From Microbacterium sp. MYb72 (lineage in GTDB: Bacteria; Actinomycetota; Actinomycetes; Actinomycetales; Microbacteriaceae), in NCBI RefSeq assembly GCF_002979415.1, contig NZ_PCOT01000006.1, positions 96,983-160,982 of the forward strand: a DNA stretch of 64,000 nt, in the 5' to 3' direction. The notes below the pieces were generated by a model that searched no databases, was not told where the DNA came from, and saw nothing but the letters and a program-made list of their open reading frames with translations. Positions 42,242 to 50,835 of the stretch are shown piece after piece (the stretch's first letter is position 1; every line of letters starts with the position of its first letter). Both the position numbers and the translations under genes were made by a program.

Positions 42242-43240
42242 ATGGTCAGGGCGACGATCGAGGAGGTCGCGGCGGCGGCGGGGGTGTCGCGCTCGACCGT
42301 GTCCCGCGTGGTGAACGGTTCGACGTCCGTGAGCCCCGAGGCGCTCGCCGCAGTGCAGGACGCGATCGCCCAGCTGCACTACGTGCCCAACCCCGCGGCC
42401 CGCACGCTCGCCAGCAGGCAGACGAACGCGATCGCCCTGGTCGTGCCGGAGGACACCACGCGCTTCTTCGGCGACCCGTTCTTCGCGACGATCGTCTCGG
42501 GCATCAGCGCCAGGATGACGAGGTCCGACTACATCCTCAACCTCCTGATCGCGAGCGAGGAGGGCGGCGCGAAGACCGCCGGATTCGTGCGCAACGGAGG
42601 CGTCGACGGGGCGATCATCGTGTCGCACCACACCAGCGACTCCTTCGTCGACCGCATCGCCGAGGCCGTCCCCGTCGTGTTCGGCGGACGCCCGGTGCGC
42701 GCGCGCCCCGGCGACTACGTGGTGGACGTCGACAACGTGCTGGGCGGCCGCATGGCGACGCAGTATCTGCTCGACCGGGGTCACCGGCGGATCGCCACGA
42801 TCTCGGGTTCGCTCAGCATGCCCGCGGCGGTCGACCGCGTACAGGGTTTCCGGGACGCGTTGGCGGATGCCGGCATCCCCCCGGCCGCGGAGCTCGACGG
42901 CGACTTCACCGAGGAGGGAGGGGCGGAAGCCGCCCGACGTCTTCTCGCCGCGGGTTCGCCGCTCCCCGATGCCGTGTTCGTCGCGAGCGACCTCATGGCC
43001 AGGGGTGTGATGCGCGTGCTCCGCTCGGCGGGCATCCGGATCCCCGAGGACGTTGCGATCGTCGGGTTCGACGACTCTCAGGTGGCGGTCGCGGTGGATC
43101 CGCCGCTGACGACCGTGCAGCAGCCGATGTACGCGCAGGGCGAGGCGATGGCATCCGTCCTGCTCGACGTGCTCGCGGGGCGCGAGGCTCCGCGGTCGAC
43201 GATCCTGCCGACCGAGCTGGTGGTGCGCGCCTCGGCGTGA
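42242..43240 (+). CDS. cebR: LacI-family cellobiose-utilisation repressor
   Basis: A 332-residue LacI protein. The DNA-binding part is TIEEVAAAAGVSRSTVSRVV with the hinge NPAARTLASRQTN; the sensor domain has VDGAIIVSHHTSDSFVDRIA and VGFDDSQVAVAVDPPLTTV. It follows bglC by 38 bases and is on the same strand, the last gene of the ceb operon. In Streptomyces cebR is next to cebEFG-bglC and binds TGGGAGCGCTCCCA, exactly the two sites at 37.4 kb. It therefore represses its own operon. Confidence 0.93.
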   Translation: MVRATIEEVAAAAGVSRSTVSRVVNGSTSVSPEALAAVQDAIAQLHYVPNPAARTLASRQTNAIALVVPEDTTRFFGDPFFATIVSGISARMTRSDYILNLLIASEEGGAKTAGFVRNGGVDGAIIVSHHTSDSFVDRIAEAVPVVFGGRPVRARPGDYVVDVDNVLGGRMATQYLLDRGHRRIATISGSLSMPAAVDRVQGFRDALADAGIPPAAELDGDFTEEGGAEAARRLLAAGSPLPDAVFVASDLMARGVMRVLRSAGIRIPEDVAIVGFDDSQVAVAVDPPLTTVQQPMYAQGEAMASVLLDVLAGREAPRSTILPTELVVRASA

Positions 43241-43288
43241 GGTGTGGTGGCGGCGCTCCCGGCGGCGGTCTCTCCGCGTCTGCGCGCA

Positions 43289-43315
43289 GAAGGGGCCCGG
43301 CCGAATGGGCCGGAC
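43289..43315. terminator. Terminator between cebR and the metalloprotease gene
   Basis: GGGGCCCGGCC and GGCCGGACCCC form an 11-bp stem with one mismatch and a short loop, between two convergent genes. It can serve both directions. Confidence 0.7.
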
Positions 43316-43352
43316 CCCCGCTGAGACGTCACGCCGTGTTGGGCGAGGGGCC

Positions 43353-44171
43353 TCAGTTTCCGTACAGCGCGACGATGCCCGCGCGGTCGGTGCTGGTCAT
43401 CGACAGGTCGTCGGACGAGCCGTTGCACTGCGGGTAGTGCATGATCGACGCCGAGTCGTACGGGGTCAGCGGGCGCCAGTTGTTGTCCTCGAAGCAGGTG
43501 CCGGACTCCGGACGGGTGTGCTCGTGCCGGAAACCGAGGACGTGCCCGAGCTCGTGGCCGAGGATGTTCGTCGGGGTCCAGGAGCCCGAGCTCCAGATCG
43601 AGTCGTCGATGAGGACGTTCTGCTGGCGGTCCGGCGTGCTCGGGAAGAACGCGCGGGCGATGTACTGCGTCGTCTGCACGGGCTCGACCGAGAACACGAC
43701 CGACTTGTTGCGCGTCGTGCAGTTGCCGTCGGCGCTGCTCACGTACTGGAACTTGATCTTCGACGATGCGGCCTCCCAGAGAGCGGCGCCGCTGGCCATG
43801 GCGTTCACGACGTCTGCGTGACGGGTGCCGAAGGCGGTGCTGACGCAGTACGTGAGGTTGCCGACCTGCTGCGCCGACCACTTGTCGTCGGTGCCGCTGA
43901 CCGTGTTGACGATGAGGCCGTCGATCGGTGTCGCCGGGCCCACGAGCACGTCGTAGAACTTCCGCAGCTCGCCGCGGTTGGAGATCACCTCGTCTCCGTT
44001 GACGATGTAGCTGCCGTCGACGTCCCGGAAGGTCGACGCGGCGAACTCCTGGAAGGTGGGCACGTCGGAGCCGTCGTCCGGACTGGTCGCAGCGGCGGCC
44101 GGGATGACCGCGCCGATGCAGAGCGCTGCTGCCGCGGTGGCGGCGAGCGCGAGTGTTCTCGTGAGTCGCAT
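43353..44171 (-). CDS. Secreted zinc metalloprotease (metzincin)
   Basis: A 272-residue secreted protease. The signal peptide (LALAATAAAALCIGAVIPAA) ends near AAAA. The extended zinc site HELGHVLGFRHEHTRPE supplies three His ligands and the catalytic Glu, and SIMHYP is the Met-turn; the HEHTRPE extension resembles astacin-like peptidases. Cysteines at CVSTAF, NCTTRN, TCFEDN and PQCNG may form disulfides. ATG 44171 has AAAGGA upstream at the right spacing; the extra N-terminal codons to 44204 lack one. Substrate unknown; extracellular protein degradation is likely. Confidence 0.88.
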   Translation of the reverse strand: MRLTRTLALAATAAAALCIGAVIPAAAATSPDDGSDVPTFQEFAASTFRDVDGSYIVNGDEVISNRGELRKFYDVLVGPATPIDGLIVNTVSGTDDKWSAQQVGNLTYCVSTAFGTRHADVVNAMASGAALWEAASSKIKFQYVSSADGNCTTRNKSVVFSVEPVQTTQYIARAFFPSTPDRQQNVLIDDSIWSSGSWTPTNILGHELGHVLGFRHEHTRPESGTCFEDNNWRPLTPYDSASIMHYPQCNGSSDDLSMTSTDRAGIVALYGN

Positions 44172-44488
44172 GGATGATCCTTTTCGATCTGAGCGATGCC
44201 GCACGCCCGGTCGGCGAGCGGACTCCGATCCGGAGGACGGGCTTCCTTGCGCCGCCGCCGTGCCGAAGCCCGCTCACGGTAACCGCGTCGATTCGAGCGG
44301 GTCAAGGTCGGCGACGGCGTGCCCACGAATTCTTGTACTCAGGTAAACAATTGCGTGCGCTCAGCCTGGCCGAAGGTGTCGACCGGGCTCGACGGACGTC
44401 GATGTCTGACGTCCGTCGAGGAAGAGGGGAACACGGGTGCGGACATTTGTTATGCCCCCCGGCCAGGTCCGCACCCGTGGGTCTGTGG
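44172..44488. other. 317-base gap with two hairpins, no gene
   Basis: This region separates two minus-strand genes. Two perfect stems lie in it: CTCGACGGACGTC/GACGTCCGTCGAG (44388-44420) and CACGGGTGCGGAC/GTCCGCACCCGTG (44432-44479). Both are downstream of the membrane-protein gene at 44489 and likely terminate it. Closer to the protease start there is an AT-richer stretch around 44330-44350 that may hold its promoter. No credible open frame or RNA gene is visible. Confidence 0.6.
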
Positions 44489-45535
44489 TCACCCGGTGAG
44501 GGTGCGCAGGATGTCTCCGCCGAACAGCGAGAACGCCGTCACCCCGGCGGAGAGCAGCAGCACGCCGGCTGTCGCGGCGATCGCGATCACCGAGACGCCG
44601 CTGCCTCCGAGGCGCTGTCCGCGCAGGCCGACCGAGACGCCGGCCCTGGCGGCGAGCTCGCCGGCGTTGTCGTCGCGATACAGCTCGGTGCGCGCGGCGA
44701 AGCGACGGTGGAACTCCTCGGCGAGGACCACGGCCGCGGCCATCGTGTCGGCGCGGTCGAAGCGCGTCCGCGCCGGCAGATACACGTAGAGACGGTCGGA
44801 GACGAGCTCGATCTCCGCGCCGGAGCCGAGATCGAGCACGCGGGCCATGAGGTCGGGCGTGAAGATGTAGAGCGCGTCCTGCTGGTATCCCTCGGGCACG
44901 ATCAGGCGGAACACCGATGCGAACTCGCTCTCGAGCTGCATCTTCGCCGCGCCACGGCCGAGACCGAGGGTGGGGATGATGCTGCGTCGGCGATTCGCCA
45001 GCACGATGTGGGGCACCGCCGACGGCAGCGGCAGCTCGATGAAGGCGAAGGGACGCTGGATCGTCGCCGCCTCCTGGCCGCGCGCCACCGAGTGGTGCAT
45101 GCCCAGCTCGAACGGCATCCGCTCGTCGTCACAGGCGACGACCGCGCGCTCCTGTCCTCGGTTCACGCGGGCGAACGCCGCGCCGGGGCGCCGCGTGCTC
45201 TCCAGGAGATCGGCGTAAGCCCAGCCGTTGCGCCAGGCGAAGGCCGCCACCTTGACTCTGCGGCCCAGTCCGATCGCGTACCAGACGAACCCCACGGCGG
45301 CGAGTACCGTGTAGCCCACCACGAACACCCCGAGGATCGGCGCGACGGCAAGGATGTCGCTGCGTCCGAGGAACCAGAGCGCCCCGAGCATCGCCACGGC
45401 GAACAGCAGCACCGCGACGAGGATGAACACGAAGCGGCGGTGCAGCGGCGTGCGGCAGATGCGCTCGTACGCGAGGATGTCGCGGAAGCCGGCCCCTCGT
45501 CGAAGAGGGTCGAGGTCTACGGTCACAGGCTCCAT
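44489..45535 (-). CDS. Membrane protein of unknown function, partner of DUF1266 protein
   Basis: A 348-residue protein. Two adjacent helices near residues 35-90 (FVFILVAVLLFAVAMLGALW and LGVFVVGYTVLAAVGFVWYA) and one at the C-terminus (VIAIAATAGVLLLSAGVTAF) anchor a soluble middle of ~200 residues. That middle includes WRNGWAYADLLES, RMPFELGMHH and PLPSAVPHIVLANRRRS, the look of a DUF3137-like cytosolic domain, though I am not sure. It overlaps the DUF1266 gene by 13 bases and must be cotranscribed with it. No catalytic motif is evident. Confidence 0.75.
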   Translation of the reverse strand: MEPVTVDLDPLRRGAGFRDILAYERICRTPLHRRFVFILVAVLLFAVAMLGALWFLGRSDILAVAPILGVFVVGYTVLAAVGFVWYAIGLGRRVKVAAFAWRNGWAYADLLESTRRPGAAFARVNRGQERAVVACDDERMPFELGMHHSVARGQEAATIQRPFAFIELPLPSAVPHIVLANRRRSIIPTLGLGRGAAKMQLESEFASVFRLIVPEGYQQDALYIFTPDLMARVLDLGSGAEIELVSDRLYVYLPARTRFDRADTMAAAVVLAEEFHRRFAARTELYRDDNAGELAARAGVSVGLRGQRLGGSGVSVIAIAATAGVLLLSAGVTAFSLFGGDILRTLTG

Positions 45536-46395
45536 GACAGCGTCGCCCACGGACCGTTGCGCTTCGCGGTGGCCGCGGCCTGGAAGTCGACGCACCCGTC
45601 GCCGAACTTGTCGAAGGACTTCTCCTCGACCTTGCCGTCGCTCCAGTGCATCACGCGGCCGGCGATGTAGCTGAGGCCGAAGTCCGCCCACGACGAGAAG
45701 GCGGGGCGGCCCTCGACGTTGATGCGGTGGATGATCTGGCGCGCCTCGGCGACGTCGCCGTGTCCGAGCGCCACACCCCACGTGGTCATGCCCACGGCCT
45801 GGCCGAGCGCGTAGCCGTCGAGGGTCTTCACGAACAGGTCGGGCGTGACGATGTCCTTGCCGACGCGCTTGCGGATGAGACCCTCGGTGTACTCGATCGA
45901 GGTGACGAACGTGCGCGCATCGCGCTTGTCCCCGCCCTCGGCGACGATCGCGTTCAGCCACTCCTTCGCCTTGGGGACGCGGCCGAGCTGCTCGGCGAGC
46001 TGCGCGCGCACGGCGAGGTAGAGGACCCACATCTCGCGGCGGCGGCGCACGGTGACGAGGCGCTCGATGTTGTCGAGCCAGTCCTGGCGCGTGGGGACGC
46101 CCCACTGGTCGACGAGCACCTTCTTCTCGCGGTCGCCGAGGATCGACGCCGTCGGGTCGTTCCAGTGCCCGGACGGGAGGTTCACGATCTGCAGGAGGCC
46201 GAGAGCGATCTCGTTGGCCTCGGTGTCGGTGGTGGAGAACTTCTCATCGGCCTTGACCTTGAAGCCGGGCATGAGCCAGACCACGATGAAGAAGAGCACC
46301 ACGGCGCCGACGATCGCCCACACCCACCACTGCGAGATGAGCCACTCGATCAGGGAGCCGAGGTCGTTGAGATCGACGCGGGCGAGGGGATGCAT
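45523..46395 (-). CDS. DUF1266 domain protein with N-terminal membrane anchor
   Basis: A 290-residue protein. One helix at residues ~18-42 (WWVWAIVGAVVLFFIVVWLM) anchors it, followed by a soluble helical domain ending in the DUF1266 hallmark: ALGQAVGMTTWGVALGHG ... FSSWADFGLSYIAGRVMHW. ATG 46395 follows AGGAG by five bases. DUF1266 occurs in E. coli YbeU/YbeR and in polymorphic-toxin or secretion-associated settings, but has no settled function. It heads a two-gene operon divergent from a TetR regulator whose promoter region it shares. Confidence 0.82.
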   Translation of the reverse strand: MHPLARVDLNDLGSLIEWLISQWWVWAIVGAVVLFFIVVWLMPGFKVKADEKFSTTDTEANEIALGLLQIVNLPSGHWNDPTASILGDREKKVLVDQWGVPTRQDWLDNIERLVTVRRRREMWVLYLAVRAQLAEQLGRVPKAKEWLNAIVAEGGDKRDARTFVTSIEYTEGLIRKRVGKDIVTPDLFVKTLDGYALGQAVGMTTWGVALGHGDVAEARQIIHRINVEGRPAFSSWADFGLSYIAGRVMHWSDGKVEEKSFDKFGDGCVDFQAAATAKRNGPWATLSWSL

Positions 46396-46431
46396 GGGGG
46401 CTCCTGGAAGTGGGGGATCTGACCGATCCTC

Positions 46432-46464
46432 ATAGATTGAACGATTATTCAGTGAGTAATCTAT
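46432..46464. promoter_or_regulatory. Inverted repeat in the DUF1266/TetR divergent promoter
   Basis: ATAGATT (46432-46438) and AATCTAT (46458-46464) are exact complements across 19 bases in an unusually AT-rich patch (GATTATTCAGTGAGTAATC). It lies 37 bases from the DUF1266 start and 55 from the TetR start. A TetR autoregulatory operator that also controls the DUF1266 pair is a reasonable reading. Confidence 0.5.
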
Positions 46465-46519
46465 ACGGTGGGGGCCGTTCAGCAAAGACACTCGTCCGCA
46501 TCGCAGAGGAGGATGCCTC

Positions 46520-47197
46520 GTGGCACGCTCCGATGAGCAGAACCGCATCGCCAGGGAGAGGGCGCGGGAGAACATCCTCCAGGCTGCGATCACCCTGTTC
46601 TCCGAGCGAGGAGTGGCCGGCGCCAGCATCGCCGAGATCACCTCCAGGGCCGGTGTCGCCCAGGGGCTCGTGAACTACCACTTCGGCGGCAAGGAGCAGC
46701 TGGTCTCCGCCGTGATCGACCGCTGGTTCGAGACCGTGCTCTCGTTCGCCCGCGTCGACGGCACGCCGGACGAGGCGCTCGCCGCCGTGATCGACGGCGC
46801 CCTCATGGCCACGGCCTTCGCGGTGCCCCTGCAGCGGGCTGTCCTCGCGATGCAGCAGCAGCCCGCGACGCACCGGCTGTTCGCCGAATCCGAGCGGCGT
46901 CACGCCGATGCGGTGACGGCGACGGAAGACGCCGTGCGCGACCTGTTCCGCGCGCGCGGCGCGGCAGACCCTGGTCTCGAGGAGGTCATGCTGCGCAGCC
47001 TGCTCGAGGGCGTGTTCGTGAAGTTCGCCGTCTTCGGAGACACCTATCCGCTGGAGGACGCGCGGCGCTGGGTCCGCCGCAGCTACGGGCTGCCAGAGCC
47101 CGAGGAGCCGCTGCCGCTGGCGATGCCTCCGCGGCGGGGTGAGCCGCGTCCGCGCGCGTCCGGTGCGATGTGCCCCGACACGGGCACGGTGGCCTGA
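46520..47197 (+). CDS. TetR-family regulator, BetI-like
   Basis: A 225-residue regulator with an N-terminal TetR domain (ENILQAAITLFSERGVAGAS, then the recognition helix VAQGLVNYHFGGKEQLVSAV) and a BetI/AcrR-type C-terminal domain. The last ~35 residues are a Pro/Arg-rich tail. GTG 46520 follows GAGGAGG by seven bases. It is divergent from the DUF1266 gene over a 124-base gap with an inverted repeat, which makes that pair its likely target. Confidence 0.88.
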   Translation: MARSDEQNRIARERARENILQAAITLFSERGVAGASIAEITSRAGVAQGLVNYHFGGKEQLVSAVIDRWFETVLSFARVDGTPDEALAAVIDGALMATAFAVPLQRAVLAMQQQPATHRLFAESERRHADAVTATEDAVRDLFRARGAADPGLEEVMLRSLLEGVFVKFAVFGDTYPLEDARRWVRRSYGLPEPEEPLPLAMPPRRGEPRPRASGAMCPDTGTVA

Positions 47198-47205
47198 GGT
47201 GCGTA

Positions 47206-47239
47206 GAGGGGGACGGATGCCGCGGCATCCGTGCCCCTC
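47206..47239. terminator. Terminator between TetR gene and uracil permease gene
   Basis: The core ACGGATGCCG/CGGCATCCGT (47213-47232) is a perfect 20-bp palindrome; with one mismatch it extends through GAGGGG/CCCCTC to a stem of 17 positions. It ends 9 bases from the convergent permease stop. Confidence 0.8.
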
Positions 47240-47247
47240 CAGGCGGG

Positions 47248-48588
47248 TCAGGCGGGGTCGCCGCCGAGCGGGCCGACCGCGGGGATGGGGCCGCCGTCGT
47301 CGGCGCCGCTCCGGCGCCAGCGGGCGATCGCGTTGCCCAGGTGGTAGATGACCAGAGCGGCGACCGTGCCCAGCACGATGGCGCCGAGCTGGAACGTGCC
47401 CCAGCTCATCATGAAGCCGGCGATCGCGATGACGAACGACACGGCGACCGTGTACTGGTTGACCGGACGCGAGAAGTCCACGCGGTTGTCGACCCAGATC
47501 TTGATGCCGATGACGCCGATCAGGCCGTACAGCGCCGTCGTCACGCCACCGAGGACGCCGGCGGGGATGCTGTTGAAGATCACGCCGACCTTCGGCGAGA
47601 ACGCGAGGAGGATCGCGACGATGCCGGCCACCCAGTACGCCGCCGTCGAGTAGACGCGGGTCGCCGCCATGACGCCGATGTTCTCCCCGTAGGTGGTGGT
47701 GCCAGAGCCGCCGAAGCCTCCGGCGAGGGTGGTCGCGAGGCCGTCAGCGACGAGGGCGCGCCCGGTGTGCTTGTTGATCTCCGGGTCGTTGGTCATGGTC
47801 GCGACGCCGCGCACGTGGCCGACGTTCTCGGCGATGAGCACGAGCACGACGGGGAGGAACATCGGCACCAGCGCCCACGCCTTCGGGTCGCCGACGGCGG
47901 CGAGGTGGAAGTCGGGAAGGCCGATCCAGGCGGCCTCCGCGACGCCGTCGAACTTCACCTGTCCGGTGAAGAGGGCGACGACGTAGCCGACGACCACGCC
48001 GAGAAAGATCGAGATGCGGCCGAGGAACCCGCGGAACAGCACGCTGAAGAGCACGACGGCGGCGAGGGTGACCGTCGCGAGCTCCGGCTGCTTCTGGAAG
48101 TTGCCCCAGGCGGCCGGCGCGAGATTGAAGCCGATCAGGGCGACGATGGACCCGGCCACGACCGGGGGCATGAGCTTGTCGATCCAGCCGGTGCCGACGG
48201 CCTGCACGAGGAAGCCGATCGCGGCGAGCAGCACACCCGCGGCGACGACGCCGACGAGTGCCTGGGTGATCTGCTCGGCCGACTCGAGGGCCTTGCCGCC
48301 GTTGAGCGCGGTGATCGGGGCGATGAACGCGAACGACGAGCCGAGGTAGCTGGGCAGCCTGTTGCGGGTCAGCAGCAGGAACAGCAGGGTTCCGGCGCCC
48401 GAGAAGAGCAGCGTCGTCGACACCGGGAACCCGGTGAGGATGGGGACGAGGAACGTCGCGCCGAACATCGCGACGACGTGCTGGACGCCGATCGCGATCG
48501 TGCCGGGCCAGTTCAGGCGCTCATCGGGGCGCACGACGGCGCCGAGTGCGACGGTGCGGCCGTCTCCGTGCAGCTTCCACAGGGGCAT
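47248..48588 (-). CDS. Uracil/xanthine permease family transporter (NCS2)
   Basis: A 446-residue nucleobase:cation symporter-2 with fourteen predicted helices. The UraA-type features are QHVVAMFGATFLVPILTGFP at the start, LGSSFAFIAPITALNGG, and GGSGTTTYGENIGVMAATRV, which holds the substrate-contacting Glu. It probably imports uracil (RutG/UraA group), although xanthine is possible. ATG 48588 has GAGGAG seven bases upstream; a longer frame to 48633 lacks one. Neighbouring purC and apt suggest a nucleotide-metabolism cluster. Confidence 0.9.
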   Translation of the reverse strand: MPLWKLHGDGRTVALGAVVRPDERLNWPGTIAIGVQHVVAMFGATFLVPILTGFPVSTTLLFSGAGTLLFLLLTRNRLPSYLGSSFAFIAPITALNGGKALESAEQITQALVGVVAAGVLLAAIGFLVQAVGTGWIDKLMPPVVAGSIVALIGFNLAPAAWGNFQKQPELATVTLAAVVLFSVLFRGFLGRISIFLGVVVGYVVALFTGQVKFDGVAEAAWIGLPDFHLAAVGDPKAWALVPMFLPVVLVLIAENVGHVRGVATMTNDPEINKHTGRALVADGLATTLAGGFGGSGTTTYGENIGVMAATRVYSTAAYWVAGIVAILLAFSPKVGVIFNSIPAGVLGGVTTALYGLIGVIGIKIWVDNRVDFSRPVNQYTVAVSFVIAIAGFMMSWGTFQLGAIVLGTVAALVIYHLGNAIARWRRSGADDGGPIPAVGPLGGDPA

Positions 48589-48676
48589 TGCGGGCTCCTC
48601 AGGGTCGGGGGTGTCGGAGTGCTGGAGCCACACTACCGATTCCTGAGTGTTGCCTGGGTGTGCCGGATGCCGCGAC

Positions 48677-49540
48677 TCAGGCTCCGAGGCGCTCGATCAG
48701 CTCGCGGTAGCGGGCGGCGGTGCGCTCGACGACGTCCTTCGGCAGCGCGGGCGGTTCGCCCTGCTTGTCCCAGTGCAGCGCCAGCCAGTCGCGCACGATC
48801 TGCTTGTCGAAGCTCGCCATCCGCGCGCTCGGAGTGGTGCCGACGGCCCAGGCCTCGGCATCCCAGTACCGGGAGGAGTCGCTCGTGAGCACCTCGTCGG
48901 CGAGGCGCAGGACGCCGTCGGCATCCGTCCCGAACTCGAACTTGGTGTCGGCGAGGATCAGGCCTTTCTCCTCGGCGATCGCGGCGGCCCGGCCGTAGAC
49001 GGCCAGCGAGACGTCTCGCAGCTCGGCGGCGCGCTCGCCGCCGACCAGCTCGACGACTCGCTCGAAGGTGATGTTCTCGTCGTGCTCGCCCATCGGGGCC
49101 TTGTAGGCGGGGGTGAACAGCGGCTCGGGCAGACGGTCGCCGTTCTGCAGACCGGCGGGCAGCGGGATGCCGCACACGGTGCCGCTCTCCTGGTACTCGG
49201 CCCAGCCGGTGCCGGTGATGTAGCCGCGCACGACGCACTCGATCGGCAGCATCTCGAGGGACTGCGCGAGCATCGCGCGATCGGCGACGGACGCCGGGAT
49301 CTCGCCCTCCGCGAGATGGTTCGGCACATCGGAGAGCGCGGAGAACCACCAGCGGCTGAGGCGGGTGAGCAGGGCTCCCTTCTCGGGGATGCCGGGGGAC
49401 AGCACGTAGTCGAACGCGCTCACCCTGTCGGACGCCACGACGAGGATGCGCGTGTCCGCCGCATCCTCCGAGGCGTACAGGTCGCGGACCTTGCCGGAGT
49501 AGACGTGCCGCCAGCCGGGGATGCTCTGTGCTTCGCTCAC
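48677..49540 (-). CDS. purC: SAICAR synthetase
   Basis: A 287-residue phosphoribosylaminoimidazole-succinocarboxamide synthase. Diagnostic motifs are SGKVRDLYAS at the nucleotide-binding edge, VVRGYITGTGW, and LILADTKFEFG. It joins aspartate to CAIR in purine synthesis. The start is GTG 49540 with a GATAAT -10 box six bases upstream, a leaderless mRNA, and a divergent leaderless GNAT gene only 44 bases away. Confidence 0.96.
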   Translation of the reverse strand: MSEAQSIPGWRHVYSGKVRDLYASEDAADTRILVVASDRVSAFDYVLSPGIPEKGALLTRLSRWWFSALSDVPNHLAEGEIPASVADRAMLAQSLEMLPIECVVRGYITGTGWAEYQESGTVCGIPLPAGLQNGDRLPEPLFTPAYKAPMGEHDENITFERVVELVGGERAAELRDVSLAVYGRAAAIAEEKGLILADTKFEFGTDADGVLRLADEVLTSDSSRYWDAEAWAVGTTPSARMASFDKQIVRDWLALHWDKQGEPPALPKDVVERTAARYRELIERLGA

Positions 49541-49584
49541 CCAGCCATTATCCCGGTGTCGGAGGGTGGTCGTAGCGTGAGGGC

Positions 49585-50145
49585 ATGCCTGAGGAGTTCT
49601 TCACCGAGCGTCTGGTGCTCACGCGACCGACACCCAGCGACCTCGATGAGGTCTTCGCGATCCACAACGACCCCCGCGTGTGGACCCACTTCCCGTCCCT
49701 GCGGCATCTCGACACGGAGCCGACGCTGGCGATGATGCGGAAGTGGGAGGAGGGGTGGGCGGATGCCGGACTCGGGTCCTTCGTGGCGCGGCTGCGCGAA
49801 TCCGGGGAGATGGTCGGCAACGGCGGAAGCTCGGTGCGGGGGTTCGGCACCGAGGGAGCGGTGTGGAACGTCGGGTACCGGATCGCGCCCGACCACCACG
49901 GGCGCGGGTATGCGACCGAGCTCGCGCGGGCGGGGGTCGAGCTCGCGCGCGAACGCGTCCCGGAGTGGCCGCTCATCGCCTATCTCGTCGAGCACAACAC
50001 GGCGTCGGCGCACGTCGCGGAGAAGCTGGGACTCGAGCTGGTGCATCGCGGTCCGGATGCCGGAAACCCTGACCCCGCGGTGATGCGTCTGGTCTACGCG
50101 GACCGTCCGCTCACCGAGGCGCAGCTCGAGGTGGCGCTGCGCTGA
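49585..50145 (+). CDS. GNAT acetyltransferase, RimJ/RimL type
   Basis: A 186-residue N-acetyltransferase. It has the RimJ/L-style start TERLVLTRPTPSDLDEVFAI, a core strand VWNVGYRIAPDHHGRGYATE with the acetyl-CoA loop HHGRGYA, and NTASAHVAEKLGLELVHRG. The substrate is unknown; protein or small-molecule amines are possible. TAGCGT (49573-49578), six bases, ATG 49585: a leaderless start. Confidence 0.9.
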   Translation: MPEEFFTERLVLTRPTPSDLDEVFAIHNDPRVWTHFPSLRHLDTEPTLAMMRKWEEGWADAGLGSFVARLRESGEMVGNGGSSVRGFGTEGAVWNVGYRIAPDHHGRGYATELARAGVELARERVPEWPLIAYLVEHNTASAHVAEKLGLELVHRGPDAGNPDPAVMRLVYADRPLTEAQLEVALR

Positions 50146-50152
50146 TCCGAGC

Positions 50153-50208
50153 TTGCCGTCGGGGTCGTATCGGGCGTATAGTCCACGTGGACTAATTGGA
50201 ATGGACTA
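50153..50208 (+). promoter_or_regulatory. Promoter and PadR operator
   Basis: -35 TTGCCG (50153-50158) and -10 TATAGT (50177-50182) are 18 bp apart. The perfect 16-bp palindrome TAGTCCACGTGGACTA (50179-50194) overlaps the -10, and a further half-site TGGACTA lies at 50202-50208. The PadR protein encoded next should repress its own operon here. Confidence 0.85.
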
Positions 50209-50211
50209 ACA

Positions 50212-50835
50212 ATGCCGGATGCCGTCGACAAGCTCACCCCGATGGGGGTGATGGTGCTCGCGCTGCTGCGCGAGGGCGACATGCACCCCTATGAGATGGT
50301 GCGGCTGATGCGCGCGCGCCGCGACGATCGCCTGCTCCCGATCACGAACGGCACGCTCTATCACACGGTCGCGCGCCTCCAGCGGGCAGGACTGCTCGAC
50401 GAGGTCGGTGTGGATCGCGACGGCAACAGGCCGGAGCGCACCACATACACGCTGACCGCCGAGGGCCGTGAGGCGGTCATCGGCTGGGTGCGGCGCGAGC
50501 TGTCGCGCATCGACCGTCCGTCCGACTTCCGCATCGCGCTCGCCGAGGCGCACAACCTCGAACGACCCGACGCGATCGACAGCCTCCGCATCCGGCGGGC
50601 GGCTCTCGCCGATGCCCACACGCAGCACAGCGACGGGCTGCGCGGGGCCCGCGCCAACGGGGTCCCCGAACAGGTCCTCGTCGAGTTCGAACGCCAGGAG
50701 ATGCTGCTCGACGCAGAGCTCCGCTGGCTCGACTCCCTCCTCACCCGTCTCGAGGCCGCCGCGTTCCCCTGGGGACCGCACGCCTTCGAAGACACCGAAC
50801 GCTATCTCGCCCAGCGAAAGGCCGCACAGCAATGA
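50212..50835 (+). CDS. PadR-family transcriptional regulator
   Basis: A 207-residue PadR protein: winged helix at residues ~10-85 (LTPMGVMVLALLREGDMHPY, then NGTLYHTVARLQRAGLL) and a C-terminal helical domain (~110-205). PadR proteins repress detoxification or multidrug export genes and release DNA on binding the drug or phenolic acid. Its stop overlaps the exporter start by four bases (ATGA), so the two form one autoregulated unit. Confidence 0.93.
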   Translation: MPDAVDKLTPMGVMVLALLREGDMHPYEMVRLMRARRDDRLLPITNGTLYHTVARLQRAGLLDEVGVDRDGNRPERTTYTLTAEGREAVIGWVRRELSRIDRPSDFRIALAEAHNLERPDAIDSLRIRRAALADAHTQHSDGLRGARANGVPEQVLVEFERQEMLLDAELRWLDSLLTRLEAAAFPWGPHAFEDTERYLAQRKAAQQ

